Positions 1 through 6,192 of a stretch of DNA of 18,888 nucleotides are shown here, piece after piece. The stretch lies in assembly GCA_003487805.1 (NCBI GenBank), contig DNNE01000163.1:25619-44506 (forward strand). The letters run 5' to 3'. The first letter of the stretch is position 1. The number at the start of each line of letters is the position of its first letter. This DNA comes from Blastocatellia bacterium (lineage in GTDB: Bacteria; Acidobacteriota; Blastocatellia; Pyrinomonadales; Pyrinomonadaceae). The notes beneath the pieces were generated by a model. It was not told where the DNA came from and searched no databases. It saw nothing but the letters and a program-made list of their open reading frames with translations. Both the position numbers and the translations under genes were made by a program.

Positions 1-1
1 C

Positions 2-844
2 GGTCGCTATCCTGCGCCGCCGGGTTATCCGCAAGACATTCCGGGAATGGAATTCGCCGGCGAAGTTGCAGAGGTGGGCGACGAAGTGCGCGAATGGAAG
101 ATCGGCGATCGCGTATTCGGGATCATCGGTGGCGGCGGCCAAGCCGATTACGTCACTGTTCCCGCGAACCATCTCGCTCGCATTCCTGACAGACTCGATT
201 GGGCCGAAGCGGCGGCAGTGCCGGAAGTCTTCATGACTGCGCACGATGCGCTCTTCACACAATGCCGAGTGACGATCGGCGAATCTGTTTTGATTCATGC
301 GGCCGGTTCGGGAGTCGGCACCGCGGCCATTCAACTGGTTAAGGCTGCGGGCGCATTCGCCTATGGCACGTCACGGACCGCAGACAAATTAGAACGCGCG
401 AAAGAATTCGGATTGACATCATCGGTCGTGGTGGATGGCGACCCGGCAACCTTCGCTGACGCGTCGAAGCAATGGACGGACGGCGCGGGAGTCAATGTGG
501 TTCTCGATCTCGTGGGCGCCGCTTACTTGAACGCGAACCTGCAATCGCTGGCAACCAAAGGCCGTCTGATCTTTGTTGGCACGACCAGCGGATCAAAAGC
601 CGAGATTGATTACGGGATCGTGATGCACAAACGTCTACGGATCATGGGCACGTCACTGCGGACGCGTTCGCTGGAAGAAAAAGCCACGGCCACGCGTTTG
701 TTTTCCGAGCAAGTCGTGCCGCTATTGGCGAGCGGTGCTGTTCGTCCAGTCATAGATCAGATCTTTCCGATGAAAGACGTGCGCGCAGCCCACGAACGAA
801 TTGAATCGAATGCGAGTTTTGGGAAAGTTGTGCTGATGATGTAG
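2..844 (+). CDS. Quinone oxidoreductase-like MDR dehydrogenase, 5' truncated
   Basis: This is a zinc-independent medium-chain dehydrogenase/reductase of the NADPH:quinone oxidoreductase (QOR) type, which passes hydride from NADPH to quinones or other electrophiles in the cytosol. The frame is open from base 2 and the residues before the first ATG (GRYPAPPGYPQDIPG) match the usual family sequence ahead of GMEFAGEV, so the true start lies outside the window and the ATG at 47 is internal. Visible features are the GroES-like segment (EFAGEVAEVGDEV, then GDRVFG), the catalytic-to-Rossmann junction, and the nucleotide motif HAAGSGVGTAAIQL near residue 100, followed by LDLVGA. No structural zinc cysteine cluster is seen. 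The TAG stop is also the start of a palindromic repeat (GTAGCGCAAG). The substrate cannot be told from sequence. Confidence 0.9.
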   Translation, partial: GRYPAPPGYPQDIPGMEFAGEVAEVGDEVREWKIGDRVFGIIGGGGQADYVTVPANHLARIPDRLDWAEAAAVPEVFMTAHDALFTQCRVTIGESVLIHAAGSGVGTAAIQLVKAAGAFAYGTSRTADKLERAKEFGLTSSVVVDGDPATFADASKQWTDGAGVNVVLDLVGAAYLNANLQSLATKGRLIFVGTTSGSKAEIDYGIVMHKRLRIMGTSLRTRSLEEKATATRLFSEQVVPLLASGAVRPVIDQIFPMKDVRAAHERIESNASFGKVVLMM

Positions 845-863
845 CGCAAGTTGATAACTTGCG
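842..863. repeat. GTAGCGC-family palindrome overlapping a stop codon
   Basis: The sequence is TAG then CGCAAG-TTGATAA-CTTGCG, a 6-bp perfect stem. It belongs with the palindromes at 6139-6188, 6897-6954 and 12985-13008, which share the GTAGCGC or GTAACGC edge. Here the TAG at the edge serves as the stop codon of the upstream dehydrogenase gene. Confidence 0.6.
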
Positions 864-876
864 GTGGATTCGCCTT

Positions 877-1024
877 CGCTCCGTGAGGAGCGGAATGTTT
901 ATAGCTCCCAACGAGCAATCATGATCAAGCTCCTTTAGGAGCGCAATCACATGCCGCTCCTAAAGGAGCTTCAGATTTATCTCAACACTCGGGTTTCTAT
1001 AAACATTTGGCCCGGAACGGGGCC
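877..1024. repeat. Cluster of GCTCC...GGAGC palindromes, REP-like composite
   Basis: Four short perfect hairpins lie in about 150 bp: CGCTCC-gtga-GGAGCG (877-892), GCTCC-ttta-GGAGC (929-942), GCTCC-taaa-GGAGC (956-969) and GGCCC-ggaac-GGGGCC (1009-1024). An 11-bp AATGTTTATAG at 894-904 is repeated inverted as CTATAAACATT at 997-1007, so the composite is itself partly palindromic. No coding potential is convincing here. It fills the gap between the dehydrogenase (+) and the 70-aa gene (-), where it could also end transcription from both sides. A REP/BIME-like element is inferred; no transposase is present. Confidence 0.6.
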
Positions 1025-1054
1025 AATCAGCAGCACTCACTAGCAGACCAGCCA

Positions 1055-1267
1055 TTAAGTGTGATCCACATTTTCTTTCGACTTGAGATTCAAGCCACCC
1101 GTCATCATCCGACCGGCCGCTTCATCAGTGACGATGCACAGGCCGTGACGGTCTTCGCCGCCGAGACGATGGACCAATTTTCGCGCATCCTCATGCGTTA
1201 AGCCGCTGGCTTCGCAACCACGATCACTCAGGACTGACCAACGGGCGTCTTCCAACTCACTCATCAT
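1055..1267 (-). CDS. Small conserved-looking hypothetical protein (70 aa)
   Basis: I do not recognise a named family. The protein is acidic and mixed alpha/beta in appearance, with a core WSVLSDRGCEASGLTHEDA followed by RKLVHRLGGEDRHGLCIVTDEAA, and a short polar tail. The core reads like a compact domain with a helix (HEDARKLVHRL) and a beta strand (HGLCIVTD), not like a random translation. It contains two cysteines about 27 residues apart. The start is ATG-ATG-AGT, so the second ATG (1264) is equally possible, and no clear Shine-Dalgarno is seen. It lies directly downstream of the enoyl-CoA hydratase gene on the same strand, separated by a 7-bp hairpin. The opposite-strand frame over the same bases looks less protein-like. 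Being a real gene is moderately likely. Confidence 0.5.
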   Translation of the reverse strand: MMSELEDARWSVLSDRGCEASGLTHEDARKLVHRLGGEDRHGLCIVTDEAAGRMMTGGLNLKSKENVDHT

Positions 1268-1275
1268 CAGAAAAT

Positions 1276-1293
1276 GCGGGCAGGGATGCCCGC
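1276..1293. repeat. GC-rich hairpin (GCGGGCA-GGGA-TGCCCGC)
   Basis: A 7-bp perfect stem with a 4-nt loop sits between the stop codon of the enoyl-CoA hydratase gene and the start of the 70-aa gene. There is no T-run, so an intrinsic terminator is not well supported. The flanking GGAGCGCGGGC context on the minus strand resembles dispersed repeats of this kind of genome. Confidence 0.5.
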
Positions 1294-1299
1294 GCTCCG

Positions 1300-2085
1300 T
1301 TACCTACCTTTGAATTCCGGCTTCCGCTTTTCCAGAAACGCTTTCACGCCTTCGTCTTTGTCTTCGCTCGAGAAGCAAAGCGCGAACAGATCGACCTCAC
1401 GGCGCAGCCCTTCATCCAGATTCGATCGTGAAGCAAGCTTCACCGCTTCTTTCGCCAGTCGTAAAGCGATTGGACTCTTCTCTGCGATGCGGTTCGCAAT
1501 CTCCATCGTTTTCGTCTCAAGCTGATCCGCGGCGACCACGTGATTCACGAGGCCAATCGCCAGCGCCGTCTGCGCATCGATAATTTCACCGCTGAGAATC
1601 ATTTCCATTGCTTTGCCTTCGCCGACCAGACGCGTCAGCCGCTGGGTGCCGCCGCCGCCGGGTATGATGCCGAGATTGATTTCCGGTTGCCCGAACGAAG
1701 CTTTGTCGCTCGAGATTCGCAGGTCGCAGGCCAGCGCGACTTCGCAACCGCCGCCAAGGCAGAAGCCATTTACCATGGCGATAATCGGTTTGGAAAAACC
1801 GTCGATGGCATTGAAGAGCGAACGATCCAGCATCACTTCGCGCTGTTGAATAGCCGTGCGCTCGGCGAACTCAGCGATGTCTGCGCCCGCGATGAACGCT
1901 TTATCGCCCGCGCCCGTCAGCACCACGACGCGCACCGAATCATCTGCGCGCAATTCATCGAGAACGGCGGCGCCTTCCGCGCGCGTCTGAATGTTGAGCG
2001 CGTTTCGTTTCTCAGGCCGATTGATGGTGACGATAGCGACGCCGCCGCGACGTTCGACCAGAATGGTCTCGTATGAATTGCTCAC
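1300..2085 (-). CDS. Enoyl-CoA hydratase/isomerase family protein
   Basis: This is a crotonase-family enzyme of 261 residues, the usual length, expected to hydrate trans-2-enoyl-CoA to 3-hydroxyacyl-CoA in fatty-acid or butanoate metabolism. The crotonase fold is clear: INRPEKRNALN near 21-31, the oxyanion-hole segment AFIAGADI at 63-70, and LGGGCEVALACDLRI at 110-124. The two catalytic acids are Glu115 (GGCE) and Glu135 (FGQPEINLGIIPGGGGTQRL), spaced 20 residues apart as in rat mitochondrial hydratase. The C-terminal trimerisation helices end in EKRKPEFKGR. The start is GTG, with GGAG 7 nt upstream. The gene lies downstream of the 3-hydroxyacyl-CoA dehydrogenase and PilZ genes on the same strand. 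The dehydrogenase catalyses the adjacent pathway step, which supports a shared role; the exact acyl-CoA substrate is not predictable. Confidence 0.93.
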   Translation of the reverse strand: MSNSYETILVERRGGVAIVTINRPEKRNALNIQTRAEGAAVLDELRADDSVRVVVLTGAGDKAFIAGADIAEFAERTAIQQREVMLDRSLFNAIDGFSKPIIAMVNGFCLGGGCEVALACDLRISSDKASFGQPEINLGIIPGGGGTQRLTRLVGEGKAMEMILSGEIIDAQTALAIGLVNHVVAADQLETKTMEIANRIAEKSPIALRLAKEAVKLASRSNLDEGLRREVDLFALCFSSEDKDEGVKAFLEKRKPEFKGR

Positions 2086-2150
2086 TTATTTGCTCCAGTT
2101 ATGATTTTTCGAAAGTAAACCACAAAGATGGCTCGCGCACAAAATGAACG

Positions 2151-2222
2151 AGCCACAGATGAACACGGATTAGACCGATCAAGAAACAGTCTTATCCGTG
2201 AAATCTGTGTATATCTGTGGCT
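2151..2222. repeat. Inverted repeat of the CACAGAT family
   Basis: The left arm AGCCACAGATGAACACGGAT (2151-2170) pairs imperfectly with the right arm ending AAATCTGTGTATATCTGTGGCT (2201-2222). A second inner pairing is formed by GGATTAGA and TCTTATCC. The same words (CCACAGAT, ACACAGAT) build the larger repeat at 9646-9843. It lies between the PilZ and enoyl-CoA hydratase genes. The inference is a dispersed non-coding repeat; no ORF is in it. Confidence 0.65.
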
Positions 2223-2241
2223 TGTCTTGCGGCGCTTGTAG

Positions 2242-2625
2242 TTAGGCGTCGCCGGGCGCGGCTGCTTGTTCATCAGCGACCCAGGAAACGAACAGGCGAG
2301 TCCAGTTCTCGGCGGGCTCGGCGATTTGCACACCGACGCGCGCGGTCCCATAAATGGCCGGCGACAGGCGCACAACGGTAGCGGTGGCTTCGGTGGCCGA
2401 GCCGTCCGGGCGATGCGCGCGGATGTAAAGTTTTTCGCCGATACTAACTTTCTGATTCAAATGAAAAAGCGCACCGGACGTAGAAATATCATCGGTCTCA
2501 GTTGGTTCGCTCCATGCAGCGCCGTCATCTGAGCGGCCTGACACAACGATCGGCAGCCGCAGCGCCATGCGGAGAGCAAAACGTCTCTCTTCATTTTGGT
2601 AAGGAGTGCTCATAACAGTCGCCAC
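2242..2625 (-). CDS. PilZ domain protein (putative c-di-GMP binder)
   Basis: A 127-residue, single-domain PilZ protein. PilZ domains bind cyclic di-GMP through an N-terminal RxxxR and a (D/N)xSxxG motif; both are present as R15-FAL-R19 (followed by the typical LPIVVSG strand) and DISTSG at 46-51. The rest is the expected beta-barrel (GALFHLNQ, GEKLYIRAHRPDG, ATVVRLSPA, RVGVQIAEPAENW). There is no output domain, so it would act by protein-protein contact; PilZ proteins control motility, exopolysaccharide or enzyme activity, but no target is visible. The longest frame starts with GTG at 2625. An ATG at 2613, with GGTGG about 9 nt upstream, is an equally good start (123 aa). It lies 36 bp after the dehydrogenase gene, suggesting cotranscription. 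Confidence 0.85.
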   Translation of the reverse strand: MATVMSTPYQNEERRFALRMALRLPIVVSGRSDDGAAWSEPTETDDISTSGALFHLNQKVSIGEKLYIRAHRPDGSATEATATVVRLSPAIYGTARVGVQIAEPAENWTRLFVSWVADEQAAAPGDA

Positions 2626-2661
2626 CTGATCCGTTGCTCCCTCAGTTCGAATGAAACTACC

Positions 2662-3558
2662 TCAAGTAGTATATGCTGATTGCGCGCCATCATGCTCGTT
2701 CCATCGATAAAAACCTTCGCCTGATTTCTTGCCCAGCTTGCCCTCACTTACCAGACGCCGAAGAATCTCTGGCGGCCGAAAGGTTTCTGAACCAAGTTTG
2801 CTGTGCAGATATTCCGCGATACTCAAACGTACGTCCAAGCCGACCAGGTCCGTAAGTCGCAGGGGCCCCATCGGATGGTTATAACCGAGTTCCATGGCAG
2901 TGTCGATGTCGCGCGCGCTGGCCACGCCCTGCTCAACCATGCGCATCGCTTCGAGTCCCAGGGTAACGCCCAGACGGCTTGAGGCAAATCCGGGAAAGTC
3001 ACGCACGACTATCGGCTCTTTTTTCATTTGCTGGGCCACGGCGCGAACAGTCGCGGTCGTGTCGCCGCCCGTCTGCTGACCGACCACGATCTCCACCAGA
3101 CGCATGATGTGCACGGGATTGAAGAAGTGCATGCCGACAACTTTGTGTGGACGCGCCGAGCCACGCGCAATCTCACTTATCGACAGCGACGACGTGTTAG
3201 TGGCCCAAATGCAAGTGGCTGGCGCAACCGCTTCACATTCGCGCAGCAGGGTCTGCTTCAAATCGAGATTCTCCGGAGCCGCTTCTATGATCAAATCAGC
3301 CCCAGCCAGTTCTCGTAACTCGGAGGTCGTGGTAATGCGCGAAAGGGTTTGCTGCTTTTGGTCTTCGGTAACTTTTCCGCGTTCGATCCCCTTCGCCAAA
3401 TTACGCTCGATCGCTTGCCGGCCGCGCGCGACCAAATCGTCATTCATATCGCGCAGGACGACTTCAAAGCCGGCCGCGGCAGCCACCTGGGCGATGCCGT
3501 GGCCCATCGTGCCGGCGCCAAGCACACCGATAGTGCGAATCGGGGGCGAGTCAGTCAA
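2662..3558 (-). CDS. 3-hydroxyacyl-CoA (3-hydroxybutyryl-CoA) dehydrogenase
   Basis: An NAD(P)-dependent dehydrogenase interconverting 3-hydroxyacyl-CoA and 3-oxoacyl-CoA. The Rossmann motif is at the N-terminus (IGVLGAGTMGHGIAQ, residues 10-24). The catalytic dyad is His144 in GMHFFNP with Glu156 in LVEIV. The C-terminal helical domain carries DFPGFASSRLG and GPLRLTDLVGLD, ending at the typical KSGEGFY. I choose the TTG start at 3558 because GGAAG lies 8 nt upstream and the product (298 aa, beginning MTDSPPIRTIGVLG) matches family length. The frame stays open to a GTG at 3621, which has no ribosome-binding site and would add an unfamiliar 21-residue leader. It heads a minus-strand group with PilZ and enoyl-CoA hydratase. 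Substrate chain length is uncertain. Confidence 0.93.
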   Translation of the reverse strand: MTDSPPIRTIGVLGAGTMGHGIAQVAAAAGFEVVLRDMNDDLVARGRQAIERNLAKGIERGKVTEDQKQQTLSRITTTSELRELAGADLIIEAAPENLDLKQTLLRECEAVAPATCIWATNTSSLSISEIARGSARPHKVVGMHFFNPVHIMRLVEIVVGQQTGGDTTATVRAVAQQMKKEPIVVRDFPGFASSRLGVTLGLEAMRMVEQGVASARDIDTAMELGYNHPMGPLRLTDLVGLDVRLSIAEYLHSKLGSETFRPPEILRRLVSEGKLGKKSGEGFYRWNEHDGAQSAYTT

Positions 3559-3644
3559 CGTTTTTTCTTCCGAGTCTGTGCTCAAGTGATTCGATAAACA
3601 GTCGAACGAAAGGTGGATCACTTTCAGGTCAGGGGCCTGCCTGG

Positions 3645-3700
3645 TTCGACTAACTTGTACGCTATTATTTATACTATACGCGCAACCGAAAAGGCCAACT
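3645..3700. promoter_or_regulatory. AT-rich divergent promoter region (tentative)
   Basis: This is the only AT-rich part of the spacer between the divergent dehydrogenase (-) and trxB (+) genes. On the plus strand TATACT (3670-3675) resembles a -10 box, with a weak TTCGAC 19 nt before it. On the minus strand TATAGT and TATAAA overlap the same bases. Assignment is by composition and position only. Confidence 0.3.
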
Positions 3701-3726
3701 GATTTTCCTGTTAATGACTATATAGA

Positions 3727-3795
3727 ACCGCGAACGTAGTGAGCGGATCGGATGCTCAACACCAGGGTATACGAGCCGTAAGCTACATTCGCGGT
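3727..3795. repeat. Imperfect 20-bp inverted repeat upstream of trxB
   Basis: The arms ACCGCGAACGTAGTGAGCGG (3727-3746) and CCGTAAGCTACATTCGCGGT (3776-3795) pair at most positions around a 29-nt loop. The right arm ends 10 nt before the trxB Shine-Dalgarno (AAGGAG, 3806-3811). It may be a dispersed repeat or a structured leader that influences trxB translation; the sequence alone does not decide. Confidence 0.6.
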
Positions 3796-3821
3796 ACTGA
3801 CACAAAAGGAGCGCAACCAGC

Positions 3822-4916
3822 TTGCCAACAGAAGAACTTCACCGTCAGGTCGTAATCATCGGTTCAGGACCGGCCGGTTTGACCGCGGCCATTTACTCCG
3901 CGCGAGCAAACCTCAGTCCTTTATTGATCGATGCGCCCGCTGACGCCGACAAACAAACGACGCCGGGCGGTCAATTGATGATTACCACCGACGTGGAAAA
4001 TTATCCCGGCTTTGCCAACGGCATCGAAGGCCCCGAACTGATGATCGAATTTCGCAAGCAGGCGGAGCGGTTCGGCACTGAGTTTTTGGAAGAGTGGATT
4101 AATAAAGTCGATCTGCAATCCCGCCCGTTCACGCTGCACACGGACAGTCGGGTCATAAAGGCCGATACCCTGATCATTGCGTCGGGAGCTTCTGCGAAAT
4201 GGCTCGGCATCCCCGGCGAAGCAAAAACGCCGAACGGTTTTGGCGGCAACGGCGTCTCAGCGTGCGCGACTTGCGATGGACCACTTCCCGCTTTTCGTAA
4301 CAAGCGTCTGGTCGTTGTCGGCGGCGGCGACACGGCGATGGAAGAAGCGACGTTTCTGACCCGGTATGCTTCGCGAGTTTACGTCGTGCATCGTCGCGAC
4401 AAACTTCGCGCGTCGAAAATCATGCAGGAGAAGGCTTTTCGAAACGAAAAGATCGAGTTCGTCTGGAACGTCGATGTGGCTGAAATTGTCGGCACTCCGG
4501 AACATGGAGTGACTGGCGTTCGCTTGCGAAACGGCGCTGACGGAGAGCATTTCACGCTGGATTGCGAAGGTGTCTTTATCGCGATCGGCCACAAACCAAA
4601 CACTGATCTGTTCGTCGGACAGATTGACATGGACACCGTCGGCTACCTTAAGACCAACGGACATTCGACATCGACCAACATTCCCGGTGTGTTTGCGTGC
4701 GGAGACGTTCAGGACTCAGTTTACCGGCAGGCAGTAACGGCGGCCGGCACGGGCTGCATGGCCGCGATCGATTCTGAACGCTTCCTGGATCATTTGCCGG
4801 TTGAAATGCCGAGTGGCGAGGAAATCACGATCGAAGGCGAACACATAACAGCCGATCGCCAACTAATCATTACGGCAACGGGTGAGATTATTCAGAACGA
4901 GCCGATGCCGGAGTAA
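3822..4916 (+). CDS. trxB: Thioredoxin reductase with C-terminal extension
   Basis: A cytosolic flavoenzyme that reduces thioredoxin with NADPH. FAD site: VVIIGSGPAGLTAAIYSARA (residues 10-29). Redox dithiol: CATC (C148, C151) followed by DGPL. NADPH site: VVVGGGDTAMEEA (164-176) with the 2'-phosphate-binding HRRDKLRA (190-197). The second FAD motif GVFACGDVQD is near 290. At 364 residues it is about 40-50 longer than usual TrxB; the extra part follows ERFLDHLP and consists of a polar tail rich in E, I and T (GEEITIEGEHITADRQLIITATGEII). The start is TTG at 3822, preceded by AAGGAG 10 nt upstream; this gives MPTEELHRQVVIIGSG. It ends 17 bp from the convergent DsbA-like gene, with no terminator hairpin visible. 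Confidence 0.95.
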   Translation: MPTEELHRQVVIIGSGPAGLTAAIYSARANLSPLLIDAPADADKQTTPGGQLMITTDVENYPGFANGIEGPELMIEFRKQAERFGTEFLEEWINKVDLQSRPFTLHTDSRVIKADTLIIASGASAKWLGIPGEAKTPNGFGGNGVSACATCDGPLPAFRNKRLVVVGGGDTAMEEATFLTRYASRVYVVHRRDKLRASKIMQEKAFRNEKIEFVWNVDVAEIVGTPEHGVTGVRLRNGADGEHFTLDCEGVFIAIGHKPNTDLFVGQIDMDTVGYLKTNGHSTSTNIPGVFACGDVQDSVYRQAVTAAGTGCMAAIDSERFLDHLPVEMPSGEEITIEGEHITADRQLIITATGEIIQNEPMPE

Positions 4917-4933
4917 CTTCAGATCGACTCGGC

Positions 4934-5605
4934 TTACTTGCCGGCAGGGCTCAAAGCGTCCTTGATCATTTGTCGCAAGCCTTCCGGCTTCCACTGATCG
5001 TCCTTGGCCTCTTTGCCGTTTACAAAGAAGCTCGGTGTGCCTCTCAGGCCTAAGGCGTGCACCCGCTTGCCATCCTGAAAGATCCGTACCGCGACCGTCT
5101 CAGCACTCAAATCTTTCATAAAGCGATCCGGGTCGATACCGATCTGTTTCGCATAGTCCACGAAAACCGGCACGAGGTCTTTGGCGGCTACCCAGGTTGT
5201 CTGGTTCTCGTAAAGCTTGTCGTGCATCTCCCAGAATTTACCCTGGAGTCCGGCTGCTTCCGCGGCCTGCGCCGCCATCAACGCGTGCTCGTGCATTGGC
5301 AGCAGCGGATACTCACGAAAGATCACTTTAAGCTTGTCCCCGAATTCGCTTTCGATTTTTTTCACTTCGGGGTAATAAGTGCCACAGGTAGGACACTGAA
5401 AGTCACCAAACTCTTCCAGGGTCACCGGCGCGTTTGGATTACCGCGCACGTGCGGTGGCTCTGCACCGTTAGCTTCTCCGGCTGGATCGGGCGTCGGGGC
5501 TGCCGAATTTTGTTGTTCCCGCGACGAACGCAGGAGTACCAGGCCCGCTACGGAGGCAACAACGAGCACGATGATGATGATTGCAAATGGTAGAAATCGT
5601 TTCAT
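4934..5605 (-). CDS. Membrane-anchored DsbA-like thioredoxin-fold protein
   Basis: A 223-residue envelope thiol-disulfide protein. One N-terminal transmembrane segment (FLPFAIIIIVLVVASVAGLVLL, about 4-25) is followed by a Pro/Ala-rich linker and a DsbA/Thioredoxin_4-type domain (about 52-218). The active site is FGDFQ-CPTC (C71, C74) and the cis-proline loop is GTPSFFVNG (P191). The helical insertion of the DsbA group is present (HEHALMAAQAAEAAGLQGKFWEMHDKLY). The family oxidises or isomerises cysteines of secreted proteins; the short N-anchor form is common in Gram-negative and acidobacterial genomes. The ATG start follows the lipoprotein stop by 21 bp, so the two are likely cotranscribed and the lipoprotein may be a partner or substrate (inference). 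Confidence 0.9.
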   Translation of the reverse strand: MKRFLPFAIIIIVLVVASVAGLVLLRSSREQQNSAAPTPDPAGEANGAEPPHVRGNPNAPVTLEEFGDFQCPTCGTYYPEVKKIESEFGDKLKVIFREYPLLPMHEHALMAAQAAEAAGLQGKFWEMHDKLYENQTTWVAAKDLVPVFVDYAKQIGIDPDRFMKDLSAETVAVRIFQDGKRVHALGLRGTPSFFVNGKEAKDDQWKPEGLRQMIKDALSPAGK

Positions 5606-5626
5606 GAGTTATTCCGGCCCCCTCGA

Positions 5627-6118
5627 TCATCCGATCGTGTAATCGATCGTTTTGTCCAGATTGCCGTTGATGTAAACATCAACTCGATAGGTTCCTTTCG
5701 GCCAATCGGAGGGAAGCTGCAAATGACCATGGATCTTGTTCTCGAACGAGTTGGTCGTGTAATCGGTGGTTTTTATTTCCTTGTCGCTCTCGCCTCCGGC
5801 GTCCACGATCCTCCAGATATAGCGGACCTCGGTGCCCTTCTTGGCTTTGTTCAGCTCGATAATGCAGTGCACGGTATGATCGGCCGGATCGTACGAAGTA
5901 GTTTCGGCGCCAGGCTGTCCATTCTTGTCTTTCGCCATATAGACACGATTAACATAGACGTCTGCATTAGCCGGTCGAGTTGGCTGTGCCTTGGCGGGCT
6001 TGTTCGCGTTCGAGTTCTTGTTTGAATTGTTCGCGTTGTTATTGTTCTTGCCGAGGTTACAAGCAAGCAGTGCAAACAACAGCAGGGCCGCGGCCAGCCA
6101 TCCTGAATGAATTTTCAT
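5627..6118 (-). CDS. Lipoprotein with Asn/Lys-rich linker
   Basis: A secreted lipoprotein of unknown function. Starting at the second ATG (6118), the signal peptide is MKIHSGWLAAALLLFALLAC with lipobox LLAC, the modified cysteine being residue 20. A low-complexity Asn/Lys/Ser linker follows (about 23-42), then a Pro/Ala stretch and a C-terminal beta-rich domain of about 110 residues (VYVNRVYMAKDKNGQPG ... VRYIWRIVDAGG ... KGTYRVDVYINGNLDKTIDYTI). The last part resembles Ig-like beta-sandwich edges. I prefer 6118 over the ATG at 6127 because GAAAGG touches the first ATG but is well spaced from the second. A palindromic repeat begins 21 bp upstream of this start. It is followed 21 bp later by the DsbA-like gene; it has a single cysteine after the lipobox (VHCIIEL), so it is not an obvious disulfide substrate. 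Confidence 0.85.
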   Translation of the reverse strand: MKIHSGWLAAALLLFALLACNLGKNNNNANNSNKNSNANKPAKAQPTRPANADVYVNRVYMAKDKNGQPGAETTSYDPADHTVHCIIELNKAKKGTEVRYIWRIVDAGGESDKEIKTTDYTTNSFENKIHGHLQLPSDWPKGTYRVDVYINGNLDKTIDYTIG

Positions 6119-6138
6119 TTCGAACATCCTTTCGTCAT

Positions 6139-6188
6139 GTAACGCAAACTGTTAGTTTGCGGTGACGCAAGCTGACAACTTGCGTTAC
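6139..6188. repeat. GTAACGC...GCGTTAC palindromic repeat
   Basis: A 50-bp double hairpin. The outer ends GTAACGCAA and TTGCGTTAC are perfect inverted copies; inside are CGCAAACTG-TTAGTTTGCG and CGCAAGC-TGACA-ACTTGCG. It sits between the purQ stop and the lipoprotein ribosome-binding site and belongs to the same family as 6897-6954. Confidence 0.75.
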
Positions 6189-6192
6189 GGCG

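Noticed and set aside
877..1024. CRISPR array
   Set aside because: Repeats are short hairpins of unequal spacing with no uniform spacers and no cas genes nearby.
1540..2076. 178-codon plus-strand frame opposite the enoyl-CoA hydratase gene
   Set aside because: The minus strand encodes a complete, full-length crotonase with both catalytic glutamates; the opposite frame is unlike any protein family I know.
3559..3621. GTG start at 3621 for the 3-hydroxyacyl-CoA dehydrogenase
   Set aside because: It lacks a ribosome-binding site and adds 21 unfamiliar residues, while TTG at 3558 has GGAAG at good spacing and gives the family N-terminus.
5057..5593. 178-codon plus-strand frame opposite the DsbA-like gene
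   Set aside because: The minus strand carries CPTC, the cis-proline loop and a signal anchor; the opposite translation has no coherent features.
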